Source: Rhizobium sp. (lineage in GTDB: Bacteria > Pseudomonadota > Alphaproteobacteria > Rhizobiales > Rhizobiaceae). Taken from it: a stretch of 64,000 nucleotides of DNA. The stretch is from NCBI GenBank assembly GCA_002796995.1, contig PEKW01000009.1, positions 62,001 to 126,000 on the forward strand, read 5' to 3'. The notes under the pieces were generated by a model. The model worked only from the letters and a program-made list of their open reading frames with translations, was not told the DNA's origin and searched no databases. Made by a program: the position numbers and the translations under genes. Below are positions 25,817 to 35,650 of this stretch, piece by piece. Position 1 is the stretch's first letter, and each line of letters starts with the position of its first letter.

Positions 25817-28498
25817 CTAGCTCTTCTTCGTCTTTGGCGCCGCCTTGGCCTTGGGCTTGGCGGCAGTTGTCTTCTTCGGCTTCGCCTCGGTGGCGTCGGC
25901 GGCCTTGGCCTTGACGGCTTTGGGCTTTGCCGCGGCCTTGGCCGGAGCCTTCTTCGCGGCGGTCTTCTTGGTGCCGCTCTTGCCCGCCTTCTCGGCGATC
26001 ATGAGCAGCGCCTCCTCCAGCGTCACCGATTGCGGGTCCTTGCCCTTCGGCAGCGTGGCGTTGACCTTCGCCCAGTTTATATAGGGACCATATTTGCCAT
26101 CGCGAACAGTAATCGCGCCGCCGTCGGGATGTTCCCCGATTTCCTTGAGTGCGGCAGCCGTCCGGCCGCGCCCGCCGGGGCCCTTGCTCTGCTTTTCCGC
26201 AAGGACGGTCACGGCGCGGTTGAGACCGACCGAAAGCACGTCCTCGATGCTGTCGAGATTGGCATAGGTGCCGTCATGCAGGATGAACGGTCCGTAGCGG
26301 CCGAGGCCGGCGGAGATCATCTTGCCGGTCTCGGGATGGGTTCCGACCTCGCGCGGCAGCGAAAGCAGCGACAGGGCCTTCTCGAAATCGATGCTGTCCG
26401 GCGTCCAGCCCTTGGGCAGCGAGGAGCGCTTGGCCTCCTTGCCGTCGCCGCGCTGGACGTAAGGCCCGAAGCGGCCGCTGCGAAGGGTGATTTCCTCGCC
26501 CGTCGTCGGGTCCTTGCCGAGCGCCTTCGGTTCGTTCGAGCCGGATGCCTCGGCATCGGCACCGCCCTCGGAGGTGAGCTGGCGCGTGAAGCTGCATTCC
26601 GGATAGTTAGAGCAGCCGACGAAGGCGCCGTATTTGCCAAGCTTCAGCGACAGGTTGCCCGTGCCGCACACCTGGCAGATGCGCGGGTCCGAGCCGTCCT
26701 CCCGTTTCGGGAAGACCAGCGGGGCGAGGGCCTCGTTCAGCGCGTCGAGCACATTGGTGACGCGCAGTTCCTTGGTGTCCTCGATCTGGGCGAAGAAATT
26801 CGTCCAGAATTCGCGCAGCACGTCCTTCCAGTTCAACTCGCCGGCGGAGATCTGGTCGAGCTTCTCCTCGAGATCGGCGGTGAAGTCGTACTCGACATAG
26901 CGGGTGAAGAAGTTCTCGAGGAAGGCCGTCACCAGACGGCCCTTGGAATGCGGGATCAGCTTGCGCTTGTCGATCGTCACATATTCGCGGTCGCTCAGCG
27001 TCTTCAGCGTCGCGGCATAGGTGGAGGGGCGGCCGATGCCGAGCTCTTCCATCTTCTTGATCAGCGTCGCTTCCGAGTAACGCGGCGGCGGTTCGGTGAA
27101 ATGCTGGGTCGCGTTGACCTTCTGCTTGGCCAGCGCTTCGCGCGCATTGATCTCGGGCAGACGGCCTTCGTCGTCGCCGTCCTCTGCCGGTTCGCCCTCT
27201 TCCTTCTGATCAGTATAGGCGGCGATGAAGCCGTCGAATCGGATGACCGAGCCGACGGCGCGCAGACCGGCCTTTTCGCCATTGTTGTCGGCGAGGATCT
27301 CGACCGTGGTGCGCTCGATTTCCGCCGACGCCATCTGGCTCGCGATGCCGCGCTTCCAGACGAGGTCGTAGAGGCGCATCTGGTCGGCGTCGAGGAAGCG
27401 GCGCACCTTGTCGGGCGAACGGTTGAAGTCGGTCGGACGGATCGCTTCGTGGGCTTCCTGGGCGTTCTTCGCCTTGGTCGAATAGAGGCGCGGCTTCTCC
27501 GGCACGTAGCGCGGACCGAACTGGTCGGCAACGGCGGCACGGGCGCCGTCGATCGCCTCGGGCGCCATCTGCACGCCGTCGGTACGCATATAGGTAATGA
27601 GACCGACGGTTTCGCCGCCGATGTCGATGCCTTCATAGAGCTTCTGGGCGACCTGCATGGTGCGCGACGCCGAGAAGCCGAGCTTGGAGGACGCGGCCTG
27701 CTGTAGGGTCGACGTGGTGAAGGGCGGGCCCGGATTGCGCTTGACGGGCTTTGCCTCGACGCTGTCGACGACGTATTTCGCGCCTTCGAGCAGCGTCTTG
27801 ATGCCGCCCGCCTGCTCGCCATTGGTCACCGAATTGCGCTGGATGCGCTTGCCGAGATGCGAGACGAGCCTTGCCTCGAACTCGTCGCCGCGCGGCGTCC
27901 TCAGCAGCGCGGAAATGTTCCAGTATTCCTCGGCTACGAAGCGTTCGATTTCGGTCTCGCGGTCGCAGACGAGGCGCAGCGCCACCGACTGCACGCGGCC
28001 GGCCGAGCGGGCGCCCGGCAGCTTGCGCCACAGCACCGGCGACAGGTTGAAGCCGACGAGATAGTCGAGCGCGCGGCGGGCGAGATAGGCGTCGACCAGC
28101 GCGCCGTCAATGTCGCGCGGATGCGCCATCGCGTCGAGCACCGCCTTTTTGGTGATGGCGTTGAAGACGACGCGCTTGACCGGCTTGTCGCCGATCACCT
28201 TCTTCTTCTTGAGAAGGTCGAGCACGTGCCAGGAGATCGCTTCACCCTCGCGATCCGGGTCGGTTGCAAGAATGAGGCCGTCGGCGCCCTTCATGGCGTC
28301 GGAAATATCCTTCATCCGCTTGGCCGAAGCCGTGTCGACTTCCCAATCCATGGCAAAGTCGTCGTCGGGGCGCACCGATCCGTCCTTGGCCGGCAGATCG
28401 CGCACGTGACCGAAGGATGCAAGCACCTTGTAGCCGGGACCCAGATACTTGTTGATCGTCTTGGCCTTGGCCGGAGATTCTACGACTACGACATCCAT
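25817..28498 (-). CDS. topA: DNA topoisomerase I
   Basis: Type IA topoisomerase that relaxes negative supercoils. It has 893 residues. The Toprim domain is N-terminal (VVVESPAKAKTI; DPDREGEAI near residue 85), and the catalytic Tyr lies in ITYMRTDG near residue 300. After the core comes one four-Cys zinc finger (CQVCG...CSNYPEC, about 620-650), then two or three finger-like repeats without cysteines (GRFGPYVQ, GRYGPFIL, GKYGPYIN) and a Lys/Ala-rich tail of some 55 residues. This C-terminus is usual in rhizobia. It heads the topA-rnr-DUF983-NUDIX unit. Confidence 0.95.
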   Translation of the reverse strand: MDVVVVESPAKAKTINKYLGPGYKVLASFGHVRDLPAKDGSVRPDDDFAMDWEVDTASAKRMKDISDAMKGADGLILATDPDREGEAISWHVLDLLKKKKVIGDKPVKRVVFNAITKKAVLDAMAHPRDIDGALVDAYLARRALDYLVGFNLSPVLWRKLPGARSAGRVQSVALRLVCDRETEIERFVAEEYWNISALLRTPRGDEFEARLVSHLGKRIQRNSVTNGEQAGGIKTLLEGAKYVVDSVEAKPVKRNPGPPFTTSTLQQAASSKLGFSASRTMQVAQKLYEGIDIGGETVGLITYMRTDGVQMAPEAIDGARAAVADQFGPRYVPEKPRLYSTKAKNAQEAHEAIRPTDFNRSPDKVRRFLDADQMRLYDLVWKRGIASQMASAEIERTTVEILADNNGEKAGLRAVGSVIRFDGFIAAYTDQKEEGEPAEDGDDEGRLPEINAREALAKQKVNATQHFTEPPPRYSEATLIKKMEELGIGRPSTYAATLKTLSDREYVTIDKRKLIPHSKGRLVTAFLENFFTRYVEYDFTADLEEKLDQISAGELNWKDVLREFWTNFFAQIEDTKELRVTNVLDALNEALAPLVFPKREDGSDPRICQVCGTGNLSLKLGKYGAFVGCSNYPECSFTRQLTSEGGADAEASGSNEPKALGKDPTTGEEITLRSGRFGPYVQRGDGKEAKRSSLPKGWTPDSIDFEKALSLLSLPREVGTHPETGKMISAGLGRYGPFILHDGTYANLDSIEDVLSVGLNRAVTVLAEKQSKGPGGRGRTAAALKEIGEHPDGGAITVRDGKYGPYINWAKVNATLPKGKDPQSVTLEEALLMIAEKAGKSGTKKTAAKKAPAKAAAKPKAVKAKAADATEAKPKKTTAAKPKAKAAPKTKKS

Positions 28499-28622
28499 TG
28501 CGTTTCTCTGTACTACGGAAAAGGCTTTTCATCCGGGCCTTTGCGGCCTGGCCCCGAAAACCGGTTCCCCGACATGGAGGGGGATTCGGTCGCGGTCAAG
28601 GGGGCAGTTGGATTTTCTCCCA

Positions 28623-28650
28623 GATGCAACGCGATGCAACCAGATGTAGA
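28623..28650. repeat. Helically phased GATGCAAC direct repeats
   Basis: GATGCAAC occurs at 28623-28630 and 28633-28640, with a degenerate third copy GATGTAGA at 28643-28650, a 10-base period. It lies between divergent topA and the small gene at 28741, just upstream of a TTGCAA / CTATCG promoter-like pair (28662-28667, 28684-28689). It may be an operator. Confidence 0.45.
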
Positions 28651-28740
28651 TTCGCGGTAGATTGCAATTTAAGATAATAGGCACTATCGTTTTCGCAACT
28701 GGGGTACAACCGCATCGCGCGGTAATTGCGGGTGGCAAAC

Positions 28741-28968
28741 ATGGTCTCGAAAACGACGAACGGTGGCGAGTCGCGCACGGGAGAAAACATAGCCTATATC
28801 CGGCAGATGCTCGGCGAGTTGCGCATGGTCGCCGAGAACGAGGGCGCCGAGATGCTCTGCTACCTGATCGAGATGGCCTATGTGGAGGCCGGAGACCTGC
28901 AGATGGGGCGCCGCTCTCTGTCAATCCATCATCGCAATGGAAACAAGCCCACCCGGATGCCGGTGTAG
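28741..28968 (+). CDS. Small conserved hypothetical protein
   Basis: A 75-residue protein. The region from residue 14 (GENIAYIRQMLGEL) through EMLCYLIEMAYVEA reads as two amphipathic helices; I believe this pattern recurs in rhizobial small proteins, but I know no function. The ATG at 28741 was chosen; an in-frame GTG at 28726 is an alternative. A promoter-like TTGCAA-N16-CTATCG lies about 50 bases upstream. The last 48 bases overlap the 3' end of the convergent dprA, which makes the C-terminal 15 residues (rich in Arg, His, Asn) suspect as conserved sequence. It is probably cytoplasmic. Confidence 0.7.
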   Translation: MVSKTTNGGESRTGENIAYIRQMLGELRMVAENEGAEMLCYLIEMAYVEAGDLQMGRRSLSIHHRNGNKPTRMPV

Positions 28969-30072
28969 CCGCCCGGCAATGTCCAGTTCCAGCAGCACCA
29001 GATAGACCGCGGAAGGCGCAAGCCCCGTATGGCGCACGATGTCGTCGATCTCGACCGGCGTCGGGCCGAGCGCGTCGGTGATGCGCGCCCGATCATTGTC
29101 GCTCGGCGGCGGAGCCATTCCATGGTCCTCGCTGCCGCCGGGTTCATCGGCTTCACGGCCGGAAAAGAGATCGATGGCGGTCAGCGGCGCGAGCGCCTGC
29201 AGCACGTCGTCCGGCCGCGTCGTCACGGTTGCGCCGTCCTTCAGCAGGCCGTTGGTGCCTTCGCAGCGCGGATCGAGCGGCGAACCCGGCACGGCAAAGA
29301 CGAGCCGGCCGAAATCGCCGGCCAGCCGCGCGGTGATCAGCGAACCGGAACGTGCCGCCGCCTCGACGACCACCACGCCCAGGGCGACGCCGGCGATCAG
29401 GCGGTTGCGACGGGGGAAGTCGCGGGCGCGCGCCTCCCAGCCGAACGGCATTTCCGAGATCGCCAGCCCCCGGCCGTCCCAGATCTCGCGCAGCAGGTCG
29501 ATGTTCTCAGGCGGGTAGGGCCGGTCGAGCCCGCCGGCCATGGCGGCAATCGTGCCGGTCTCGAGGCTCGCCCGGTGTGCGGCGGTGTCGATGCCGCGCG
29601 CCAGGCCGGAAATGATCGCGTAGCCCGCCCGGCCGATGTCGCGCGCCATGAGCGCGGCGAATTTGGCACCGCTGATTGACGCATTGCGCGAACCGACCAC
29701 GCCGACGGCCGGCAGGCTTGCCGCCGAAAGGTCGCCCTTCACCGCCAGCAGCGGCGGCGTGCCGTCGATCTGTCGAAGGGCTGCGGGATAGTCCGGTTCG
29801 CCGATGCCGAGGAAGCGGGCGCCGAACCGTGCGGCCGTTTCCAGCTCCTGTTCGGCCTCCGCTTCGGTGGCAATGCGGATAGCCCGCGTCGATCCGCCGC
29901 GCCGGGAAAGCTCCGGCAGCATGGCAAGCGCGGTTTCCGCCGTGCCGAAATGATTGATGAGATCGCGAAAGGTCGCGGGGCCTACATTGTCGCTTCTGAT
30001 CAGTCTCAGCCAACTGATCCTTTGCCGGTCGTTCAGCGCAATCCCTGTCCGTCTTGCGCCTGGCTCCGGCAT
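28921..30072 (-). CDS. dprA: DNA-processing protein DprA
   Basis: Binds incoming single-stranded DNA and loads RecA during natural transformation; many bacteria not known to be competent also carry it. It has 383 residues: an N-terminal helical region, a Rossmann-like DprA core with VVGSRNAS near residue 125, SGLARGIDTAAH near 153 and FAVPGSPLDPRCEGTNGLL near 265, and a C-terminal winged-helix domain (about 320-380). It starts 4 bases after the plsY stop as the last gene of pyrB-pyrC'-plsY-dprA. Its 3' end overlaps the small plus-strand gene. Confidence 0.93.
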   Translation of the reverse strand: MPEPGARRTGIALNDRQRISWLRLIRSDNVGPATFRDLINHFGTAETALAMLPELSRRGGSTRAIRIATEAEAEQELETAARFGARFLGIGEPDYPAALRQIDGTPPLLAVKGDLSAASLPAVGVVGSRNASISGAKFAALMARDIGRAGYAIISGLARGIDTAAHRASLETGTIAAMAGGLDRPYPPENIDLLREIWDGRGLAISEMPFGWEARARDFPRRNRLIAGVALGVVVVEAAARSGSLITARLAGDFGRLVFAVPGSPLDPRCEGTNGLLKDGATVTTRPDDVLQALAPLTAIDLFSGREADEPGGSEDHGMAPPPSDNDRARITDALGPTPVEIDDIVRHTGLAPSAVYLVLLELDIAGRLHRHPGGLVSIAMMD

Positions 30073-30076
30073 GACC

Positions 30077-30694
30077 TCATCCCTTTTTGCCGATCTTGCT
30101 CTCGGTTCCGGCGATCAGCCGTTCGATATTGGCCTTGTGCCGCCAGTAGGTGATGGCCGTCATAACGGCGGTGACCAGGGCCGCATCAGGGATGCCCAGT
30201 ATCCACAACACAACCGGAATGACAAGGGTTGCAACCAGGGCGGACAGCGAGGAGTAGCGGGTGACGAAAGCCAACGTCAGCCAGACCACGGCGAAGACGG
30301 GAACCATCAGCGGCGCGACGCCGAGCAGGGTGCCGATATAGGTCGCGACGCCCTTGCCGCCCTTGAATCCGAGCCAGATCGGAAAGAGATGGCCGATGAA
30401 GGCGGCAAAGCCGGCGATAAGGCCGGCGTTCTGGCCGAACACCGCCTGGGCGATGACGGCGGCAACGGTCGCCTTCAGCGCATCGAGCAGAAGGGTTGCC
30501 GCGGCGAGCTTCTTGTTGCCGGTGCGCAGCACGTTGGTCGCGCCGATATTGCCCGAGCCGATCGAGCGCAGGTCGCCATGGCCGGCCATGCGGGTGAGCA
30601 GAAGGCCGAAAGGGATCGAACCCAGCAGGTAGCCGAGGCTCAGCACGGCGATCAGCGCCGGCCATCCGATTGCAAGAAAATTGACGCTGGCCAA
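30077..30694 (-). CDS. plsY: Acyl-phosphate:glycerol-3-phosphate acyltransferase
   Basis: Integral membrane enzyme that makes lysophosphatidic acid from acyl-phosphate and glycerol-3-phosphate, the first step of phospholipid synthesis. It has 205 residues with about six hydrophobic segments. Three family motifs are visible: SIPFG near residue 26, [12 protein letters not shown] near 46 and [10 protein letters not shown] near 107. The start is TTG at 30694 with GGGGGAG upstream; there is no ATG before the first helix. It lies between pyrC' (21 bases) and dprA (4 bases), the common rhizobial order. Confidence 0.94.
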   Translation of the reverse strand: MASVNFLAIGWPALIAVLSLGYLLGSIPFGLLLTRMAGHGDLRSIGSGNIGATNVLRTGNKKLAAATLLLDALKATVAAVIAQAVFGQNAGLIAGFAAFIGHLFPIWLGFKGGKGVATYIGTLLGVAPLMVPVFAVVWLTLAFVTRYSSLSALVATLVIPVVLWILGIPDAALVTAVMTAITYWRHKANIERLIAGTESKIGKKG

Positions 30695-30715
30695 CTGAGC
30701 TCCCCCTTGGTTCTC

Positions 30716-32005
30716 TTAAAGCGAATGCACGCGCTTGCCGGCGACATAGGTCGCGACGGCACGGCCGGAGAAGCGGGCATCCTCGAAGGGCGTGTTCTTC
30801 GACCGCGACAGCAGCAGCTCCTTGGCGACCAGCCACGGTTCGTCGAGGTCGATCAGCGTGATGTCGGCCTTCGAGCCGGGCCGGAGCGAGCCGGCGTCGA
30901 GACCGAAGATCTCCGCCGGCCGGGTCGACATGGCGTCGATCAGCCGCATCAGCGGCACGTGGCCGCTGTGATGCAGGCGCAGCGCCGCAGACAGCATGGT
31001 TTCCAGGCCGATCGCACCATCGGCCGCGTCGGCGAAGGGCAGGCGCTTGGTATCGACGTCCTGTGGATCGTGCGACGAGACGATGATGTCGACGGTGCCG
31101 TCGGCGATCGCCTGGACCATCGCCATGCGGTCGTCTTCGGCCCGCAGCGGCGGCGTCAGCTTGAAGAAGGTGCGATATTCGCCGATGTCGTTTTCGTTCA
31201 GCGCCAGATGGTTGATCGAAATGCCACAGGTGACCTTCGCGCCGCGGCCGCGCGCCACGCGGATCGCCTCTGCCGACTCGGGCACGGAGATCTTCGCGGC
31301 ATGGAACTTGGCGCGCGTCAGACCGGCGATGCGCAGATCGCGTTCGAGCGGGATGATTTCCGCTTCCCTGGGCACACCGGAAAGCCCGAGCCAGCTGGCG
31401 AACAGCCCCTCGTTCATCACGCCGTTGCCGAGATATTTCTCGCGGGGTTCGAGGTCGATGACCGCGCCGAATTCGCGGGCATAGGTCATCGCCCGGCGCA
31501 GAACCAGCGTGTCGGAAAGCCCGTGGCGACCGTTGGTGAAGGCGACGGCGCCAGCGTCCTGCAGCAGGCCGATCTCGGTCATTTCCTCGCCGGCGAGGTG
31601 CTTGGTCAGCGCCGCTGCCGGATAGACATTGACGATGGCCTTGTCGCGGGCCGTCTTCTTGACGAATTCGACCAGCGCGATGTCGTCGATGAAAGGATCG
31701 GTGTCCGGCATCATGATGAAGGAGGTGACGCCGCCGGCGGCGGCCGCACGGCTCGCCGAGGCGATCGTCTCGCGATGTTCGGCACCGGGTTCGCCGACGA
31801 AGACGCGGGCGTCGACGAGGCCCGGAACGGCGGTGAGACCGGCGCAGTCGCGGATTTCGGCGCCGTCGGGCGCGCCCTGGTTCAGGGCGTCGGCGCCGGC
31901 GGCCACCACGCGACCGTCTTCGCCGACGACGATCGTGCCGATGGTGTCGAGCTGGCGGGACGGATCGACGATACGGGCATTCTTGAAGACGAGCGGCCGG
32001 TTCAT
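30716..32005 (-). CDS. pyrC: Dihydroorotase-like protein without metal ligands (PyrC')
   Basis: A 429-residue homologue of class I dihydroorotase in which the metal site is gone. The family motif DxHxHxREPG reads [10 protein letters not shown] at residues 65-74 (His67 to Arg, His69 to Phe, Arg71 to Gly). The FSDDG Asp is Asn158, the PHHL first His is Asn265, and the TDHAP Asp is Ser311. It should not bind zinc or hydrolyse dihydroorotate. In Pseudomonas an equally inactive PyrC' is a structural partner of PyrB in the aspartate carbamoyltransferase complex. The ATGA overlap with pyrB fits that role. The active dihydroorotase must be encoded elsewhere. Confidence 0.9.
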   Translation of the reverse strand: MNRPLVFKNARIVDPSRQLDTIGTIVVGEDGRVVAAGADALNQGAPDGAEIRDCAGLTAVPGLVDARVFVGEPGAEHRETIASASRAAAAGGVTSFIMMPDTDPFIDDIALVEFVKKTARDKAIVNVYPAAALTKHLAGEEMTEIGLLQDAGAVAFTNGRHGLSDTLVLRRAMTYAREFGAVIDLEPREKYLGNGVMNEGLFASWLGLSGVPREAEIIPLERDLRIAGLTRAKFHAAKISVPESAEAIRVARGRGAKVTCGISINHLALNENDIGEYRTFFKLTPPLRAEDDRMAMVQAIADGTVDIIVSSHDPQDVDTKRLPFADAADGAIGLETMLSAALRLHHSGHVPLMRLIDAMSTRPAEIFGLDAGSLRPGSKADITLIDLDEPWLVAKELLLSRSKNTPFEDARFSGRAVATYVAGKRVHSL

Positions 32006-32958
32006 GCGCCCATTCCTTCGCTGCGCGGACCCTGGTTCTGCGAAATGAGCAGGGCTTCCATCACCGCCATGCGCACGGCGACGCCCATTTCCACCTGCTG
32101 TTCGATGACGCTCTGCGGACCGTCCGCCACTTCCGAGGCAATCTCGACGCCACGGTTCATCGGACCGGGATGCATGACGAGCGCGTCTTCCTTGGCGGCC
32201 TTCAGCTTTTCCGCATCGAGACCGTAGAAGTGGAAGTATTCGCGGACTGACGGCACGAAGGCGCCGGCCATGCGCTCGCGCTGCAGCCGCAGCATCATCA
32301 CCACGTCGGCGTCCTTCAGGCCTTCCTTCATGTCGTGGAAAACCTCGACGCCCATGTCGGCAATGCCGGAGGGCAAAAGCGTCGCGGGCGCGACGACCCG
32401 CACCCGCGCGCCCATGGCGTTCAGCAGAAGAATGTTGGAGCGGGCGACGCGCGAGTGCAGCACATCGCCGCAGATCGCCACGATGATGCGCGACAGCTTG
32501 CCCCTGGCGCGGCGGATCGTCAGCGCGTCCAGCAACGCCTGGGTCGGGTGTTCATGCTGGCCGTCGCCGGCATTGACCACCGAGCAGGCCACCTTCTGGG
32601 CCAGCAGCGCCGCAGCACCTGCGGACGAGTGGCGCACCACCAGCACGTCGGGCCGCATGGCATTCAGCGTCATGGCGGTGTCGATCAGGGTCTCGCCCTT
32701 CTTCACCGACGAATTGCCGACCGACATGTTCATCACATCGGCGCCAAGGCGTTTTCCGGCCAGCTCGAACGAGGACTGGGTCCGCGTCGAGGCCTCGAAG
32801 AAGAGGTTGATCTGGGTGAGGCCGCGAAGCGTGGAAGTCTTCTTCTCCCGCTGGCGGCTGATTTTGACGGCTTCGTCGGCCCTGTCGAGCAGATAGGTAA
32901 TATCCTGCTCGGTCAGACCCTTGATGCCGATGAGATGGCGATGGGGAAAGAAGACCAT
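32002..32958 (-). CDS. pyrB: Aspartate carbamoyltransferase catalytic subunit
   Basis: Condenses carbamoyl phosphate and aspartate, the first committed step of pyrimidine synthesis. It has 318 residues. The carbamoyl-phosphate motif STRTQSSFE lies near residue 55, [12 protein letters not shown] near 138 and MHPGPMNRG near 268, all expected. AGGAGG is 8 bases before the ATG. The stop overlaps the pyrC' start (ATGA). No pyrI regulatory gene is nearby, consistent with a PyrB-PyrC' dodecamer. It is probably the first gene of the four-gene unit; no attenuator is obvious in the 122-base upstream gap. Confidence 0.95.
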   Translation of the reverse strand: MVFFPHRHLIGIKGLTEQDITYLLDRADEAVKISRQREKKTSTLRGLTQINLFFEASTRTQSSFELAGKRLGADVMNMSVGNSSVKKGETLIDTAMTLNAMRPDVLVVRHSSAGAAALLAQKVACSVVNAGDGQHEHPTQALLDALTIRRARGKLSRIIVAICGDVLHSRVARSNILLLNAMGARVRVVAPATLLPSGIADMGVEVFHDMKEGLKDADVVMMLRLQRERMAGAFVPSVREYFHFYGLDAEKLKAAKEDALVMHPGPMNRGVEIASEVADGPQSVIEQQVEMGVAVRMAVMEALLISQNQGPRSEGMGA

Positions 32959-33080
32959 GGACGTCCTCCTGAGATGTCACGCGGTCTATAAAGAAGGCCG
33001 GGCCGGGGGGCAAGCATATGCTATGTGGATCGAAGCGCGGTCCCCATGTAAAACGAATCGATTTCCGCTAGAGGATCGGC

Positions 33081-34733
33081 ATGACCCCAATGAACCGGAC
33101 TGAAGAAAAGCTCGCAGAACTGAACCAGCCGAAACCCTGGTCCGGTATCAACGCCTATCGCACCGATCCGTTGCTCGTCGACCTGACCGCCTCGCTGTCG
33201 CGCGGACTGCGCGAGGAATACGACGTCATCGGCAAATACGTGACCTCGCACGAGGCGCAGGAACTGGCGCGCATGGCGAACCAGAGCCCGCCGCAGCTGC
33301 GCACCCACGGCGTTCGTGGCGAGCGGCTCGACGTCGTCGAGTTTCATCCGGCCTGGCACGCACTGATGCGCCGATCCATGTCGGTCGGCCTGCACTCCTC
33401 CGTCTGGGAGAACCAGAGCGAGGCGCGCGGCCATGAGCATCTGGCCCGCGCCGTGCGGTTTTTCCTCACCGCGCAGCTCGAATGCGGCCATCTCTGCCCG
33501 CTGACCATGACCAGCGCCTCGGTCGCGGCTCTCGTCGCCTCGCCGCACGTGCAGAAGGAATGGGCGCCGAAGATCCTGTCGCGCAAATATGATTCGTCCA
33601 ACAAGCCGGCCATGCAGAAGACCGCCGTGACGATCGGCATGGGCATGACGGAAAAGCAGGGCGGCACGGATGTGCGCGCCAACACCACGTCCGGCGAGCG
33701 GGTGGGCGAGGGGATCTACCGCCTATCCGGCCACAAGTGGTTCATGTCGGCGCCGATGAGCGACGCTTTCGTCATGCTTGCCCAGACCAAGGACGGCATG
33801 GGATGCTTCCTCGTGCCGCGCCTGCTCGAGGACGGCTCGGCCAACGGTCTGGAGTTCCAGCGCCTCAAGGACAAGATCGGCAACCGCTCCAACGCCTCGT
33901 CCGAAGTGGAGTTTTCCGAGACCTTCGGCTTCCTGCTCGGCACGCCCGGTGACGGCATCCGCACCATCCTCGACATGGTGACGCTGACCCGGCTCGATTG
34001 CGCGCTGGCCTCGGCTGGCATCATGCGCGCCTCGATGGCCGAGGCGGTTCATCACGTGCGCGGCCGCTCGGTGTTCGGCAAGAAGCTGATCGACCAGCCG
34101 ATCATGACGCGAGTGCTCGCCGACATGGCGCTCGACGTCGCAGCCGCCACGGCCCTTGCCTTGAAGCTCGCCGACTCCTTCGACCGCGCCCGCGAGAATG
34201 CGGTCGATGCCGCCTATGCCCGCGTCATGACGCCGGTGGTCAAGTACTGGATCTGCAAGATGGCCCCGGCGCTGATCTACGAGGCGATGGAGTGCATCGG
34301 CGGCAGCGGCTATATCGAGGAGCGGCCGATTGCCCGCCACTACCGCGAGGCCCCGGTCAACGCGATCTGGGAAGGCTCCGGCAACGTCATGGCGCTCGAC
34401 CTGCTTCGGGTGCTGAGCCGCGGCAAGGACCTGTTCGAGACGATTTTTGCCGGGCTGGAGCGGGATCTGGGCGCGTCCGGCAAGAAGACGGTGGAAGTGC
34501 TGCGTGCCGCCACCGCCCTTGCCGAGCGTGACGAGGGGGCGGCCCGCCTGCTGATCGAGCAGCTGGCGCTCGCCGCGGCCGCTGCCGAACTCTACAAGCT
34601 CGGGGCCGGCAAGATCGCCGACGCCTTCCTCGAATCGCGCCTCGCCGGCGGCTGGCGCCATACCTATGGCGTGCTCGATGCCCGCTTCGACGCCCGCTAT
34701 GTGCTGGACCTGCTCTATCCCGCCGCGAACTGA
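33081..34733 (+). CDS. aidB: AidB-like acyl-CoA dehydrogenase family protein
   Basis: FAD-dependent acyl-CoA dehydrogenase fold of 550 residues, the AidB length. AidB of E. coli is part of the adaptive response to alkylating agents, binds DNA, and is thought to protect it. Visible features: an N-terminal tetramer segment (NQPKPWSGINAYRTDPLL), MTEKQGGTDVRANTT near residue 190 for flavin contact, RLKDKIGNRSNASSEVEF near 272, and ECIGGSGYIEE near 412, all AidB/IVD-like. It is monocistronic and divergent from pyrB. No Ada-type site was recognised, so control by alkylation is not shown here. Confidence 0.85.
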   Translation: MTPMNRTEEKLAELNQPKPWSGINAYRTDPLLVDLTASLSRGLREEYDVIGKYVTSHEAQELARMANQSPPQLRTHGVRGERLDVVEFHPAWHALMRRSMSVGLHSSVWENQSEARGHEHLARAVRFFLTAQLECGHLCPLTMTSASVAALVASPHVQKEWAPKILSRKYDSSNKPAMQKTAVTIGMGMTEKQGGTDVRANTTSGERVGEGIYRLSGHKWFMSAPMSDAFVMLAQTKDGMGCFLVPRLLEDGSANGLEFQRLKDKIGNRSNASSEVEFSETFGFLLGTPGDGIRTILDMVTLTRLDCALASAGIMRASMAEAVHHVRGRSVFGKKLIDQPIMTRVLADMALDVAAATALALKLADSFDRARENAVDAAYARVMTPVVKYWICKMAPALIYEAMECIGGSGYIEERPIARHYREAPVNAIWEGSGNVMALDLLRVLSRGKDLFETIFAGLERDLGASGKKTVEVLRAATALAERDEGAARLLIEQLALAAAAAELYKLGAGKIADAFLESRLAGGWRHTYGVLDARFDARYVLDLLYPAAN

Positions 34734-35650
34734 CCGACGAGATAAAGGACCAGCGGGATGGTGATGACGGCAGCGACCGTCTGGACCGTTGCCGCTGCCG
34801 CATAGAGCGGCGCATCGCCCCCCATCTGCTTGGCCAGAAGATAGCCGTTCATGGCGGTGGGCACCGCCGCGGACAGCGCCAGCATCGTCAGCGCATCTCC
34901 GTGAACGCCGAACAGCATGGCGATACCGGTCGTGACCGTCGGAAACACCAGGAGCTTCAGCGCCGTCGCCAGGATCACGTTGGCCCGCGGCCGCAATGCG
35001 TCCATGATCCGGAGGCCGGCACCGACCATGATCAGGCCGAGGCCGAGCGAGGAGCGCGCCACGAGGTCGACGGCCGTCATCAGCGGGTCGTAGACCGTTA
35101 CGCCCGAGACGTTGACCAGGACGCCCAGGCCCGCGCCGAGAATGATCGGGTTCGACACGATCCGGACGACCAGGTCCATGAAGCTGCGGCGGCCGCCGGA
35201 GAACCAGATCATCACCCCGACATTGATGACGTTGAGCGGGATGATGTTCACGGCCATCACGACCGCAACCAGGGTGAGTCCTGGCTGTCCGAACAGCTTT
35301 TCGGCAATGGCGAGCGCCATGAAGGCGTTCCACCGGGTGGCGGTCTGGAAGATCGAGGTGAAGGCCGGGCCTTCGACCCCGAGACGATGAAGCGGCCGCC
35401 AGAGCCCCAGCACCAGCGCCGACATGACGCCGACCGACAGCACGGCGCTGGTACCGACGGCACCGGTGTCCATGGTCGAGAAATCGGCCTTGGCCAGCGT
35501 CTCGAACAGCAGCGCGGGGAAGAGCACGTAGAAGCCGAACTGTTCCAGCCCGCCCCAGAGGCTGTCGCTGATCAGCGGCCATCGCTTGAGCAGCGCGCCG
35601 AGCAGCACGAGCAGGAAGATCGGCAGGATGCTTTCGAAGATCAGCAGCAT
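34715..35650 (-). CDS. AEC-family transporter (auxin efflux carrier type)
   Basis: A 311-residue membrane protein with about ten hydrophobic helices, of the AEC/bile-arsenite-riboflavin-type permease group. It starts MLLIFESILPIFLLVLLGALLK, typical of the family's first helix, and has a broken-helix region near residue 120 and an alternating second half. Bacterial relatives carry malate, malonate or other organic anions; the substrate here is unknown. The gene converges on aidB with a 19-base overlap and stands 225 bases from the next plus-strand gene. Confidence 0.85.
   Translation of the reverse strand: MLLIFESILPIFLLVLLGALLKRWPLISDSLWGGLEQFGFYVLFPALLFETLAKADFSTMDTGAVGTSAVLSVGVMSALVLGLWRPLHRLGVEGPAFTSIFQTATRWNAFMALAIAEKLFGQPGLTLVAVVMAVNIIPLNVINVGVMIWFSGGRRSFMDLVVRIVSNPIILGAGLGVLVNVSGVTVYDPLMTAVDLVARSSLGLGLIMVGAGLRIMDALRPRANVILATALKLLVFPTVTTGIAMLFGVHGDALTMLALSAAVPTAMNGYLLAKQMGGDAPLYAAAATVQTVAAVITIPLVLYLVGQFAAG

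Noticed and set aside
28525..28590. CCGAAAACCGGTTCCC-like sequence upstream of topA, resembling half of a RIME palindrome
   Set aside because: Only one short arm is recognisable and the second palindrome is missing, so it is at most a remnant.
29954..32227. A 757-codon plus-strand frame opposite dprA, plsY and pyrC'
   Set aside because: It crosses three real genes on the other strand and has no family motifs.
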